From positions 7,812,001 to 7,876,000 of the forward strand of contig JAKZAP010000005.1 of NCBI GenBank assembly GCA_023053575.1: a stretch of DNA of 64,000 nucleotides, written 5' to 3'. This DNA comes from Branchinecta lynchi (taxonomy: Eukaryota > Arthropoda > Branchiopoda > Anostraca > Branchinectidae). The notes beneath the pieces were generated by a model, which saw nothing but the letters and a program-made list of their open reading frames with translations, ran no database searches and was not told where the DNA came from. Positions 28,501-43,500 of this stretch are shown here, one piece after another (positions within the stretch are counted from its first letter, which is position 1; every line of letters begins with the position of its first letter). Made by a program: the position numbers and the translations under genes.

Positions 28501-31500
28501 TGTCTGTTCACCTGTACAGATGACAAATGTGGAAAGTTTATCTCAGTTTAAGGATCGACTAAAGAAACATTTCTTGGCAGACCACCATTGACAGAGTAAA
28601 AGTTAAAGTTCATTTGTTTCGTTGATTCATTGATTTTGGTAAGACGGAGGGAATAATGTAATATTGGTAATTAATGCTGCGACCTAGTTTGTTCACGGAG
28701 TGACTAATTAGTATCTAATCACCTATTCACTTTAAGGGTAAGCCCAAAGCTCATGGCACTTCATTAAATGATTTGAGTTAGTATTTAAACTCCAATGTAA
28801 TGTGTTTTATTCGTCAATCGTTTGGTGTCTGTTCATCTGTACAGATGTCTGTAAATAAACTGTACATAGCTATCGAACCCGGTTCTGTCTATATGCATAG
28901 TTTCCCACTGTTTTTTTTCTTTGCTTTCTTCTTTCTTTTCTCTTTGGTGAGAGGTGAGAGGGTTATCAAAGGTGTGTTCATGTAAAAGTTGGTTTGTATA
29001 ATAAAGAGTTTTAAACTAAACAAAACTTTCCGAAACCTTGTCTATGTAAAATAGTTTTGTCTTATATTGTACCGGGTTTTTGTCAATCGACCAAGTGTTT
29101 CTGGCTTGACCCTATATTGATTATGATTTTATTCAAACAATGTTTACAACGGATACGTCAGCTACGATTCTTCATCAGCGATATTACGAAACATCAAAAG
29201 AAAAATATTCTCCATTTGTAAACCGCACAGAAGGCAAAAGTAAAGAACAGAGCGCTTGTTTCTTTTCAGAACCTGTTCTTTCTCTGATGGCAGGGGATTT
29301 CCCCGTACACTGACCATCCATTTTAGCTCCTCTGATCTAAGTCTTGTTCAAAACACACATAGTTAGACAAATGCAGGATAATGCAGCGCACTGTGTTAGT
29401 GTCTAACTGTTCGTTTTTTCGATTTTTCCAAGGGGATCTCCTCCATTGCTCTTCGACCGAAACAGATAGAAGTCCCTCTGTACTGTAACGGCAAAAAATC
29501 TCCTCTCTCTGTTGGCGGGCAACCACAGCATTCCCATTCCATCTGGTCGGTAGCGCGGATAATAGGTCATTCACAGTCTGTCCAGCCACTTCAGAGAAAA
29601 AGATGGCTAGACAGACGCAGGCACTGTACTTTGGAACGATACAGAAGCTCAAAGTTCCATCTCCCAACTCGAACAGCAGAGTGTCTATCCGTTTGGCGGG
29701 CAACGACCATAATCCTATTTCTTCTGTTCGCTTTCCTAGCTAATAGGTTATCGGTGGGTGTTCAACCGAGGTAATTGCAGAGGAATTCAAAATTTCTAAA
29801 AGCAGATATCTAAGAGGATTTAGCTCTAGGGACAGAATGAAAGGAATCGATAGACTTACGGCTCTCAATTTTCAAGGCGCATTGCTGAGTATCATGTGGA
29901 TAGTTCTCAAAGTTCATCGGACACGACAAAAGTAGAGACAGTCTGAAAAAGAAAATTATTTCACGATGGTCGTCTTCACGGTCTCTCGGCGTTTTATTGC
30001 TCCGGCGATACCTCGGGAGACGTTTCGTGTTCTCAATGTGACGCCTGGTCACGACACACATCGAGACATCGCGAGAATGGTATCAAATTTAGCTCTGACA
30101 CATTAGCGGGACCAGGAGACTTCTCTAAGTTTTAGACTATCCTCATTTTGTTTTTCGCTTATGATAATAGTAACACAGGACTTTGCTATTGACTATTATA
30201 TATTATTTATTTGCTATTATATAAGAACAATTTTGCATTGAATTAATTTCGTCAGCTGTTTTGTTTAAGGTTCTTTTTTTTTCTGTTAGAAACTTCGGAA
30301 GAGCGTTAAATCCGTGAAATTTCGGGTGCCACCTCCAATTCCCCCACCGGGGCCAAATCTGGTCGAAATCCCAAAATGAATCATCTAGGGCAGATGACCT
30401 TTGTATCTTTCAAGTTTTCTGCTAATCGCTTCATTCGTGTGATCCCTAGGCGTGCCACGAAATTTACCGCACCCTCTCCAGCTCTCCCTACCGTTGCAGA
30501 TTTCGGTTCGAACACATAAAAGGACTATCTTGGGTATCTTCGCTTATCATGAATTTTCCCTTGAATCGGAGCATTTTTAGGATATCTTTGAAGTGACCTT
30601 ACAATCGGGAAATGAAGATTTCCTGGGCTTCACCACTGAAACGCACGCTTTTATTGAAATTCAAATTCTCCGCGTCAGGTTGAACTTTGTCCTGTCGGGT
30701 CAGCCATACAAATTCTATGCGTCACTACTAGAAGGAAAGATGAAAAAAGGAAAAAAGTCCCTTAGCAGAGTCATAATAATTCCGTGTATTCAAATTCAAG
30801 AAACAGAATAGGTCGGCTTTAAGTTCCAACTTTCAGGAATTCCTTAGGTAATTTCTACGTCTTCCACTGGAAATTTTTTTATTTGAGCCTCGTTCTATTG
30901 TGTCTCTTGTTATGTGGCACAGTGCTGTCGTGATAATATTTGTGAAAATAAATTAATATTTGTAGCTTACCATTTTTTATAGAAATAATACATGCAAGAA
31001 AGTGAACAGTAATTCAGACGACCTTTGTTGAGGCCCCTGACCTATTTGCCATACAATTTATACTCATTACTATTATTCACGAAAGGACCAGACAAACCCA
31101 TACTTAGCAACAGAGGGAGTAGACTATTCAGCCTTTTTTTCAGTAACCTACAAAACAAACTAACATCTTAGTTCGAACCCTTTGGTAGTTGCAAAAGAGT
31201 CATCACAGTGAGACCCTTTGCCAATCTTTCAAAGAATTCTAGTACAGTCGGGTTGTCGTTCTGTTCCCTACATCGTCGGTGTCAAGGCAAAACCACGTAT
31301 CAGGGTTTTTCTAAAGTTTTCAAAAGACGAAAAAAACTGTATAATTTCCAGGGTATAATACTTACGACCTTGAAACTTCCATATTAGATAGGCCTTTTTT
31401 TGTCGCGGTACCGAGGAAATAACAATTTTTGTCTATTCCTTTCACTTTCCTTGAAAATTGACAAACGTGGTTTTGCCTTGTTAGTCCGCGATAAGCCTAT

Positions 31501-34500
31501 TAGAATAAGTGACAAGGAAGAACCACGCATCTCAGAAACTACATTGAATGAAAATTACAACCGAAGTGGAAAAGTGAGAGTAATAGACGGCACATTCTGT
31601 AACTTTCGACAATGTGATTCAAAATTCAGCATTCGAGTGATTCTGTGTCACTGTCTTCGTCTTCGTCGGGTTCAAATAAGGCATCAGAACCGTTCTTTTT
31701 AGTCTTGAGCTTACCATATTCGTCCACCAGCTCCTTCAATTTTTCTTCGGAAGCATTGATTTTAGAATTGTATTTTTGATCACTGGCTTCTCCCCGAGAG
31801 GGGAATTACTGGCGTCGCAAGGTGTACAGAGTACTGTGCTTCCGGTTATGTTCCAGGCCCTGCCTCCGACCCTGTCTCCGTGCCTCCTGGTGTACACATA
31901 TAAGGTTTGAAGCCAAGCTGACCATTCATTACGAAAGAAATAGAAAACCGTGATTTTCAGCAGATTTTGAGCAGTTTTGTGCAAGATTTTATCACTTGTG
32001 GTCAACGTATAATGGATTTTTCGAGTGGGCCATTTTCTGGGTGAAAGCTTCTGCGCTTTCCCAGACGGATGGTAAATTGTAAATATAAACAGAGCTCAGA
32101 ATTGTAAATAATCACAGATTTGTACATATACATTTTTAACACGCACATTTTATCTTTCGTTATTTTATTTTTATCTGCATCCCCACCGTTTTCTTCTGGT
32201 TTTTAGTCACATCTCGTCTTATTGTCTGTTGGTTCCGCATCGTTCTCCTGTTGTGATTGTGGTGGATTTTATGATTTAGTTTTGTTTTGTTTTTCGCTGA
32301 GGACGGTTTGCCGGAAGTGCAACCGAAATATCCGAATTTATATTTATCCCTCGCACATCATCCTAGAGGGATAATTAGCTGATCAAGAAAAAACCCCGAA
32401 AATCACGGTTTTCTATTTATTTCCTGGTGTACACGTATTATAGGACCTATAAACGTCCAGTGATTCCCCCTCGCTTCTTCCTAGAGAAACTGGTCCCTTT
32501 TGCCTCTGGATTAGCGGAGCTCGGATGGAACTTGACACCGTATAGATGGGTGCCTGGATGAATTCATGCCCGGATTTTGGCCACCGCCATCACCTCCATA
32601 CGGACAAATTCAGATTTTGTCAACTTGAGTATGAAAGTGCAGGGAATCTGGTTTTCCACTGCACCCTGTGACGCACAGTTTACACAAAAGGATAACTAAG
32701 TCCTGGAACTAGAAGAGTCAAGTGGTTGGGAATTTCAGTTTCAACAACCCTCAGAAAAATGTGCGAAGCAGCTGTTCTGTCAACTGTAAATGCGACGAGG
32801 ATGGGCTATGGGATAATCGTTAACAGAGCCAGGTACAACCGACGAGGTCTAGCAAAAGTTTACACAAGTTTTTGCTCCTCCTCTGTGCTTTTCCTCGCTG
32901 GTTTGTACCCGATTCTCATGAAAAAAGACACCAGTCGAATGCGGTCATATTTTTTCAAATATCTCCGTTTTCTTCTGTACCTTCCTTGTCGCATGCGCAA
33001 TCACCGAATCGTGGAGAAGTTTTTTTTTTGGAGCCAACTGTCAAGCTAAAAGAAATAAGTGGACATCTTCTGCCACCATCTAATCGCCTTCCTGCCCATT
33101 CCCCAATGCGCCTGCTAATGCAGTAAATTCATTGTTCTTTTCGTGTTTCGTTATGTGTTTTTTTGTTTAGCGTTCATTTATCTGTTGCTTGTTGTTGTAG
33201 ATTTTGTGTACCCTATGTATTTCTTGTCAAGCGCTCATTTACCTTTTTTTTTGTATGTACTGTGCAAATGCCTTATTACAAGGCTGCATGTAATAAATTC
33301 ATTCAGTCATTCATTCAGTAACAAAGGACAACAACCTGAATAGGGAAAGGATCACGTCTGGCTGATCGAAGGATCACATACCACTGACTGAGCAAAAACT
33401 CTGATTTCCTTCGTGTTCCGTTCCACTGCCGAGTGCAGTGAATTGACGGCCACATACGGATGTCCGATCAAAATTTGAAGTCACAGAGATTGGTAATTTC
33501 AAATGAGACCATATTTTTGCATCTATCGAGCCTATACTTTGATCTGACGATTCCAGTTTCATTCCCCACAGTAGCTGAACTACCTTATATAGTTGTCTAC
33601 TCGGTTGTCTATGCCGGTTGTATATCTAGTTTCTCATAGAAGTTGCAATCTCCAAAATCGCTTGCGAGTTCGTGTTTCTTAAACTATGAAATTATAGCAC
33701 ACGGATTTTAAGTGCAATTATTACACGCGTATTTATAAACACAGCGACATTGTACACGCGTATTTATATATACCGCGTTTTATTATGTCCTCGTGGCTAT
33801 ACATTTTTTCTTTTGTAATGCATTTTACAACATGAAAAATACTACACAGTCGCGAGATACGTGGTTTTGCCTTGACACTCTAACATGGAGAACCGGAATA
33901 CGTGGTTATTCCGCTAGCTGCAACTCCGTCAATATGCTTCAGAAAAATACGAGCTATGGACCATTCGACGCAGAATTTTTCGGAAAACAAAACTGTGTTA
34001 AAACCTGAAAATCGTAAAAAGGTCGAGATACGTGGTTTTGCCTTGACACCGACGACATACTCGTATAGAGGCAAACCAGTTTTCAAGTGCATCCTGGGTT
34101 ATGTTCCCCATCCAGAGTACATATTGACGTTGTGCTGCTCACAGGGACATTCCATAACTAACATACGGGCTTTGACGAAGATTCTGCAGAAAACGACTGA
34201 AACGATCTCACATTTCAGCTGCTAAAAGGCGCTGACTATTGTGACTCATGGGGCTTATGCGCGTTTCCAGTCTTTCCCAGTGTTACCAGTTTTTCCACTC
34301 GGAAATTTTCAAAATCATGAGCAGGAGTCCAAAAATAATGAGATACGCATGAGATTTGTGCTAGAAAATCATGAGAAAAATCGTGAGATCTTCTAAGGTA
34401 GACGAGGAAATCATGAGATTTTCGAAAAGGCATGCGGATTTTAGCTAGTTAACAGGAACAAGACCAAAGGTTTCGATGGGATCCCAAAAATCTACAATTT

Positions 34501-37500
34501 GATTCAAACAATTTTGTCATGTCTTTGCCATTCAGTCTTCGTCAGATTCCTTGAATATTTGTACAGTTAAAATAAAGTTCAAAAATTGATTCCACATATC
34601 TTCTTGCCCGATACCGAATTTCTAATCGATTTCAAAAAACAACTTTGAGCTTCAACCAAATTTTCTGTTTCAGCCGAAGTAGTGATGCACCATTTGTCCA
34701 GCAAGAAAACTAAGTTCAGATACGGATTAGCGGACCTCCTTACCCCGTCAATGAATATCATATTAGCTTATAAGACATACATGTTTTCACAGTAAATTGG
34801 AAACCCGTCCTCTGCCTCTAAAGATACGAACTTGACCTGTACTTTACCAGTGAATCCTCATTGAACAACATCCTCGCTAGAACAAAATTATTTCCTCGTT
34901 TGAACATTATATAAGATAAAATAAGATATTTGTTACCTTAAAAGCCCAAGGGTCATGGCAATACAAACAAACGGAAACACAATGACAAACTTATTTCTAA
35001 CTTCCACTAAAACTACAAAAAACGATCTCTATTAATCGTTGACAGCTTAAGGAATCTATCCGCTTTCTTTATAGTACTATAACACTCGCTCTTAAACATA
35101 TGCTCCATCCATTCCTGATCACACTCATTTACTCCAAATATTTCACTTCTCAATTCATTCAATTCCCTACAATAACACATAAGATGTCGCACACACTCAT
35201 TCATATCTTCACACATCGGACAGAAGTAAGGACCAATTCTCCCAATTGGCCTACCCGTGTAACTCCTCCTATCTCCCAGCGGTAAAATATCAGCACGCAT
35301 ACTAATTAATAATTTCAATTCCTCCCTATCGAAACCCGCTTTAAGATAAACACATTCACCTCATGTCCCTTTCGCCTCTGTATAAAACCTGAAAATTGGT
35401 CGACAAGTTTTGTGTCCGGTTTTCACTGGAATCCGAGTGAACTACTTTTCCGGCAAGAAAATAACTTTCATATTCGGATTTAGCATATCTCCTTACTCCT
35501 AATTCAACTATCTCAATAGCTTTTAAATATTTTTTTGGTCCTTAATTTGAAACCCCCTCCCCCACCCCTAAATGTAGAGCTACAGAGCCCATCTAAGAAC
35601 TTGACGTTACCCTTGACCCAAAGAAGCCTCACACCAAGTTTCATCAACATATCTCATTCTCTTCGAGAATTATCGTGCTCACAGACAAATGGACAGACGG
35701 ACATTTTTGCGATGTCATAGGTATCCCTCCACTTACTTTTTGGGATCCCAGACAAATGTAACAGTGATATTTTAACTTCTTCTAACCGGAAATATTCTAC
35801 CCGTTGTTTGTCACGGAGACTCAGTATTCTCGCGAGTCCCATGTTAGGACCGGGAAATGCTCCGATTATCATCACCGTCATCGAAAAGGAACCACTTTCA
35901 AATTCGGGGGGGGGGGATCAGTTTTTGCTGGTGTTGGTGTATTTTAAAATTAATAAAAAACATTCAGAATAAACAAAACAATAAACAAAACAAAGAGAAT
36001 AACTGTATTCTAGCCGTTCCTTTCGGTTCCCCGAGGAGTCCTCGGCGAACGGCGAGAACAGGCCTATGGGGAGAAGACAACAACTTTCGTCGCTCACTCT
36101 GCAGGAGAGTGACAGCGGCTTCTTACGATATACAGGACAAAATGAAACTGAGCGCCACAGGGAGTTTTTTTTTTAAATCAGCCTTTTTTCTGGTATAACT
36201 TTCTACTTCTCATATAATGCAAACTTCTCGAGCCCAAACCTGCCCTTCAAGCCAAAAAAATACATGGAAAGCGTCAAACATCATGGAAAGCGCCTTAGGC
36301 GAAATTCTTGTCAGCAGAGCTTTTATTTTATCTTAAAGAAAAGTAAGGACCAATGTAAGGGCCATCTATGATATCATATTACCGCCGTATTTACGAGATA
36401 AATCCAATGACACATAAAAGCAGTGCAAGCAGGTCAGGCAGCGATAGGTCCCGTATGGAAATAATTAAGTCGTAAACAATTGTTAACAACTGTTTACGGT
36501 CGTTAACAACTAGAAACAACTGTTAACCACTGGAAACAATTGTTAACAACTGTAAACAATTGTTAACAACTGTAAACAATTGTTAACAACTGTAAACAAT
36601 TGTTAACAACTGTAAACAATTGTTAAAAACTGTAAACAATTGTTAACGATTGGAAACAGTTGTTTCCGATCGTAATTTTACGATCATTTTTTCCTACCGA
36701 TTCAGAATGATCGTTTTCAATTGTTTCCAATCGTTTTCAATTGTTTCCAATCGTTTTCAATTGTTTTCGATGGGAAACACTTGGTATTCTTTTCAAATAA
36801 TGAAATACAGACCTGCTTTTTAACAACGGTAAAATCTATCTTTTTTTAGTTTTGCACAATGAAAATAGTTCAACGGAAACTGTGAATTTAAAATCCCAAC
36901 CGTAAACGATTGGAAACAACTGTTTACAATCTTGATTTTACAACTCTTTACGACCCTTTTGTTTTCAAGTGTCATTAAACAACTGTTTACGATCGTTTTC
37001 AGTTGTTTTCGATCGAAAACGATTGGTTGGTTTTGAAGTCCTGAAACAAGACCTGATTTTTAAAACGGTAGTAGGGCAGTTGAATTTCTTAGGTTGTAAA
37101 CGATCAAAATAGTTTAAATGAAACGGTGAATCTGAATCCCAATCGTAATTTAACAACTGTTAGCGATCGTTTTCAGTTGTTTTCGATCGGAAACAGTTTA
37201 TGCAACTTTCTGTTCCTGAAATAATACCTGATTTTTAACGACGGTAGTAGGGAAATTGATTTGTTTGTATTGTGAAAGATCAAAATAGTTTAAATGAAAT
37301 AGCGAATCTGAAATCCCAATAATAAAAATCGTAATTTTACAACCGTTTTTGATTATTTTTTCAAGTGCAATAAAACAACTATTTACGATCGTTTTCAGTT
37401 GTTTTCGATCGAAAAAATTGATTCGGTTTTCGAGCCCTGAAACAAGATGTGATTTTTAGCAACGGTAGTAGGCAAGCTGATTTTTCTTTTTAGTTGTAAA

Positions 37501-40500
37501 GATCAAAACAGTTAACTGAAATGACGAATCTGAAATCCTAATCATAAACAATTGGAAAGAAAAGAACTGCTTCCAGTCGTAATTTTACAACTGTTTACGA
37601 TTATTTTTTTCAAGTGCAATTAAACCACTGTTTACGATCGTTACAGTTGTTTTCGATCGGAAAAAGTTGGTTCGATTTTCGAGTCGTAAAACAAGACCTG
37701 GTTTTTAGCAACGGTAGTAGTGAAGTTGAATTTTGTTGAGTTGTAAAGATCAAAACAGTTAAAGTAGGAAAGTTGAATTTTTTCAAACGGAAACAGTTCG
37801 TTTGATTTTCAAGTCCTGAAACAAACCTGATTTTTTGCAACGGCAGTAGGGAAGTTGAATTTTGTTAAGTTGCAAACGATCAAAATAGGATTTTGGTTTT
37901 AGATTCCATTCGCATTTTAGATTCCAAAATAGGAATCTAAAATTGGAAACAACTGCTTCCATCGTAATTTTTACAACTGTTTACGATTGTTTTTTCATGT
38001 GTCAGTATACTACTGTTTAAGGTCGTTTTCGGTTCTTTTCGTTCGATTTCAGTTGTTTTAAATAGGAAACAGTTGGTTTGGTTTTCAAGTACTAATACAA
38101 GACCTGAATTTCAACAACGGTAGTAGGGAAGTTGAATTTTGTTGAGTTGTTAACGATCAAAACAGTTTAACTGAAACGGCGAATCTAAAATCCCAATAGT
38201 AAACGATTGGAAACAACTGCTTCCGATCGTAATTTTACAACAATTTACGATCGTTTTCAGTTGTTTTCGATCGTTTTCAGTTGTTTTCATTCGGAAACGG
38301 TTGGTTTGGTTTTCAAGTCCTGAAATAAGACCATATTTTTAGCAACGGTTATAGGAAAGTTGGTTTTTGTTGAGTTGTATACGATCTAAATAGTTTAACT
38401 GAAACAGTGAATCTAAAATCCAATCATACACAACTCGAAACAACCTTTTGCCAATCGTAATCTGTTTTCGATCGTTTTCAGTTGTGTTCAGTCGGGAACA
38501 GTTGGTTTGGTTTTCAAGTCCTGAAACAAGACCAGATATTTAACAACGGTGGTAGGGGTTGAATTGTATTGAGCTGTGAAGGATCAAACTAGTTTAACTG
38601 AAACGGTAAATCTGATAGGTAAATTACAACTGTGTTACAACAAGTGTGATTAAACAACTGTTTACGATCGTTTTGAGTTTTTTTCGATCGGAGATTAAGT
38701 AGTAAACAACTATTAACAACTGTGAACAATTGGCAACAACTCTAAACAATTATTAACAATTGGAAAAAGTTATTTCCGATCGTAATTTTCCGATCGTTTT
38801 TTTCGTATCCATTCAAAACGATCGTTTTCAACTCTTTTCCTCGCTCTTTTTCGATCCGAAACAGTTGGTTTTGTTTTCAAGTCGCGAAATACAGACCTAC
38901 ATTTAATAACGGTTATAGGGAAGTTGATTTTGTTTAGTTGCAAACGATCAAAATAGTTTAACTGAAACGCTGAATCTGAAATCCCGATCGTAAACAATTG
39001 TTTCCAATTTTAATTTTACAACTGTTACGTTTTTTTTTCTTCAAAAAACTTGTAAAAGACGTGGAAATGCTTGAAGTTGAGAGCTGTCATCCGTGTTTAT
39101 GCTATTTTCACTTTTCGTTGAAGCGCAAAAAATTTCTAAAGCAGCTTTCGCAGTCAATGCCCCCTATATACTGCTAAAGCGTCATCTGGTAATTTGTTGA
39201 GAGTGCTGCCGTTTAATCGGAAATTTTGAAGAAAAAAATTTGACTATATATACCACGTTGCAAATATTGCTTCTTAATATCGTTGACTGAACTGATACCA
39301 GTAATTTTAGCATTAGGTCAAGTTGGCGAGAAGTCAATGTCCTTCCACTTATCGATAAGCTACAGTTTACTGCCAGGGTAGCCACTCGAACAAAATTAAT
39401 GGTACTAATCAGAACGGCAAAAAAGTAACAGTTTGAAAAAAAATTACTACTTTCCAAAAATTTCACGCGTGTTGCGCTTCGCTCCGCGCAAGCCGATTCC
39501 GTATAATTCTCTTTGCTTATCACATAGTATAAATATTGATATAGGTTTCTTTTGTTCATCTTTTCTTTGATATTAAAAACGGTCGATTTTCTCAGCATTT
39601 GCTTGGAAATCCCAGACAGGTTTATTTCTCTATTGCGCTAATCGCATATTTGAATGAGTTGAGCGTAACCAGGGGCGCCATAAGTGCATTTTCGTGTGTG
39701 GGTGGGGGGAGCCAAATTTTTAACTGACAACTCGAGCTTTAAATTATCAACCACAAAACCGAAAATTATGAAGTACAAACACTAAAAGGCAGCCCGAAGG
39801 ATGATTAGCCATCTACTAGGCATCTTTGACAGTGCAAAACGGATACGTCAGCTAATTTTACTAGAGCTATATTGACAAGTTCATTTTCCAACTTGGGCCT
39901 GAAAGGACCTTTGCCAAGAAAGCAGAACTGAATCCCGACATTTTTCCGTTCTTTTCCATCTGAGTAACCAGCGCTATCACCAGACCGCCTAGTTTTGGTT
40001 TTCCTTCTCAAGCCACATGAAATCTTCTAGTGGAATGGGATTGGAATCACTGGTTAGCTTCGCCCCTCCGGGTGTTGGTAATTAGTTCAGTCAAAAGTGC
40101 GAACCGTACAAACCAATCACAGATAATATTTGTTCATAGTGTTAGTCTAGATCTTGGCGGAGATGCTTAATGCGTAGTGTGCTGTCGCTGTCACAGTCAC
40201 ATTGTCAAACACGATACATGGGATCTCATACTTTTTGGGATCCCAAAACGTAAGGGGTCGGATACTTATGACATCGCAAAAGTTGTCCGTCCGTTCGTCT
40301 GACCGTCCGTCTGTGAACACGATAACTCTCGAAGGGAATGTGATATTTTGATGAAACTTGGTGTCAGGATAGTCGATTAGAGGGTAAGCAGATATGCTGA
40401 ACACGATTTTGAAAACCATTTTCCTGCCGGGCAGGTAGTTCGCCCGGAATCCGGCTAAAACCGGACAGTCGGTTAAAAGTAAAAGTTTTAACTCAAGTTG

Positions 40501-43500
40501 ATTAAATGTTTGATTTAGGAGTAAGAAGACATGCTGAACACTTAGGTGAAAATGCTTTTCTACCCGTACAAGTAGTTCGCCTGGAATCCGGCCAAATCCG
40601 GAAATTTGTTAAAAGCAAAACTTTTATTTATAGTTGATTAGATGTCCGTAAGAGATGGTGAAACCGTATATGACAATCATTTTTTACTCGGACATGTAGT
40701 TCGCCCGGAATCCGGCTGAAACCGGAAAATACGTTATCAGTTAAACCTCTATTTGAATTTGATTAGATGTTGGATGTAGATAATAAGCTGGATTCTTATT
40801 AGAGCTTTATTTTTTCGCCGGGCAAGTAGTTCCGGAACTCGGCCGAAACAGGAAAATTGGCAGAAGTAAGGCAGGAAGTTTCGATCGGTTTCGTCAAAAT
40901 AGATATGACTTATAGGGGTAAACTCACATACTGAATCCATATCTGAACTTGCTTTTCTCGGACGATTAGCTATTTGGCCTTAATCTATTTCTAAATTTTA
41001 AAGTTTAACTGAAAAGCCAACTTATTTTTATACGTTTGATTTGGATACACTGAATTATTTTGACTCATATAAGGGATTTTGTGTTTTACGTCGCGTAGTC
41101 TAGTAGTGACGTTTGGAATCTCTGCTGGTTGCACGACAAATAATTTTAAGGCGAGTCGCGGAAAACTTGAATGTCTGCAAAACCGTGTGTTTCAATGGCT
41201 AACAAAGCGAAGATTTTAAAATGTTCGATTCCAGATTGCAGAATCACAACCGAAGATAGCCCTCTGTTCCGAGGTACCCCGAAGAGGTTTCCTTTGTGGA
41301 AGGACACAGTCAACGGAGAATTTGACAAGCATTCCACCAAGTTGATTAGCAAGTTCGAGCTTTCAACTGCTTTCAACTGGTCATGTTCTTTCTTCATGGC
41401 GAATGCTAAGTTCTCCTTGGTCACTTTCACTTCCCATGTTACTTTCATCTTACTGTCTTGAAGAATGCAAATCCGCCATGACTTGCTATTACGGCAATTG
41501 GCTGCCGCTGTAGTTGCTAAACATTTCAAACATAGAGCTACGTCCGTATAGAGGTACAACAGTTACGGAAGAGAAATTACGTCAGCTAAAATTTGCCTAA
41601 TTAAGCAAAAATATGATGGATAATCAGACTGTCGTATCTTAGCCCTATTCTGTTAACTTTTAATAGTAAAAATGTTAAAGAAGTCTGGCGAAGACAAGAC
41701 CCAATTGTCTGGACCAAATATTGAGTTTTTGGGATCCCATCGAAACCTTTGGTCTTGTTTCGTTTGAGAACTTTTAACTGAAACGCAGTAACACTGTCTG
41801 CGCCTGTTGGAAAAAGAAATTAGACCGGTAACCTCTTCACTAAGAAAGTCAAGTAATTCGGTGGCCTCAATGACAAAAGCTCAAGGTAAGGCCGGGATCT
41901 TCTTCAGAAGTATTACTAAATTAGAATATGAACCCTCCCCTTCTCACACACACACACACAGTCATAGACCATAAAGTGTTCGGCTTCAAAGCCTATTTCA
42001 GACATCGGAGCAAGCTTGGTTCTAAGAGGAAATAGCAATCAGAAGTTGCAAGCCCGAAACGCACAGTTTAGAACAAACAATTTATTGAGAAGTTCCTGTA
42101 GCTTTTGAGTTCCAAAGTTATATTGTTCCTTGGTTTTGTAACTTTTTTGTCTGTGTTGCACTGATAAATTGGGAAATGAGAACCATAAAAAAACAGAAAC
42201 TTCCGTGGTTATCCCACCAAGTGGCGTCTCGCGAGGACGATAACTTCAGGACTAGATTGTTTTTTAGATCATACGATCTTGCCTTCACGAAGCAGATACT
42301 CTGGTTGGTTGTCAGGGGGGATTGAAAACTAATTAAGGACACACAAATGTTAGATTACTAAAAATAAAATGCTTTATGGGAAAACATGCATGTTACCTGG
42401 GAGAGATTATTGAAAGACGAGTATCTTGAACTATTGAAGGATGAAACGAATGACTCCTGGGCTTTCCAGATTCATTCAATATTATAAGGTTATAGGCTTG
42501 GATATATGTGAAATGGAGGGGAAGGTCCGAAGACGGAGTTAAGATAAGTGTGAATAAAATTCGATATCTTTAATTGATCAATATATCCAGGTTTCGCTAG
42601 TGAGGATAAAAGATAACAGATCATTGAATATATATGCAGACGTTAAAGATACACGGGGAGAAGAAATTATTTTAAAGCGGGTTAAAAATATCAGAGAAGA
42701 TGAAATGTAATTATAAATATATGGGCAGACAACCTGCCACTTGTAGAAAAAGTAAGCATTTCACTAGTGATACGGATATCTGTCCTTGCTTCTTCCCAAT
42801 GTGCGATGACAGAGATGCGGGTCTTTTCATTTTCTGTGGGGTGAAATGTTCAGATAGGAAATTTTGTATGTGGGTAGCTCATAAGGTGAATGTGTCTGTA
42901 CAGTTACGGGAAGTGGATCTTTCATGGGCTGTAATTATTTTCGTTTGTCATGGCACATTTGACAAATATCAAATCATATACAAAAATTGGTCTTCTGTAT
43001 TAGCTGTGTTAGTGGAGCTAAACGTCGCAAAAACACCTAAATAGGCACCTGACCCTTCTCAAACCAATACTTATTTTGTATAAACTCCGGAAGCTAATTG
43101 ACCCCAAAACCAAGCCCCCTCCCCCCAACAAAGGAAATCGAAAACTAATCAAGTTTCTCAACGTGACAAAAGAATCACCGCAGCAATTCCCGAGCTGTTA
43201 ATTGACACCACTTAAATGTAGAGACGTTGTTTCACTTACTTGACCATATAGAGAATCGTTTTATCCTTATAAAGCCAAATGTAGTGATTTGGTATGGTCA
43301 TGTCCTGAAATGTGACCCGCTTTGCATTCTTGAAGAAGGAGTCAGGTCGCCAAATTTCCTTCAGCCAGGCAACTGGGAGTAGGCGATATTCTGATGTCAT
43401 ATTGTCAGGTAACCGAAGTCGACTGTCTTTCCAGGATTGTGCGAAAAAGACGTCCACAACATAAGTCTGGAAAAAATCAAGTAAGATCCTTTTCGTCATG

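Noticed and set aside
29323..29703. 126-codon minus-strand open frame near the Cys-loop exon
   Set aside because: No recognisable domain and no fit to channel sequence; the neighbouring exon ends with a consensus donor, so this is intronic.
39182..39598. 138-codon minus-strand open frame
   Set aside because: Low-complexity composition and no homology by eye.
42700..43044. 114-codon plus-strand open frame
   Set aside because: Lies in another frame of a decayed LINE fragment; the LINE signal is in the interrupted frame.
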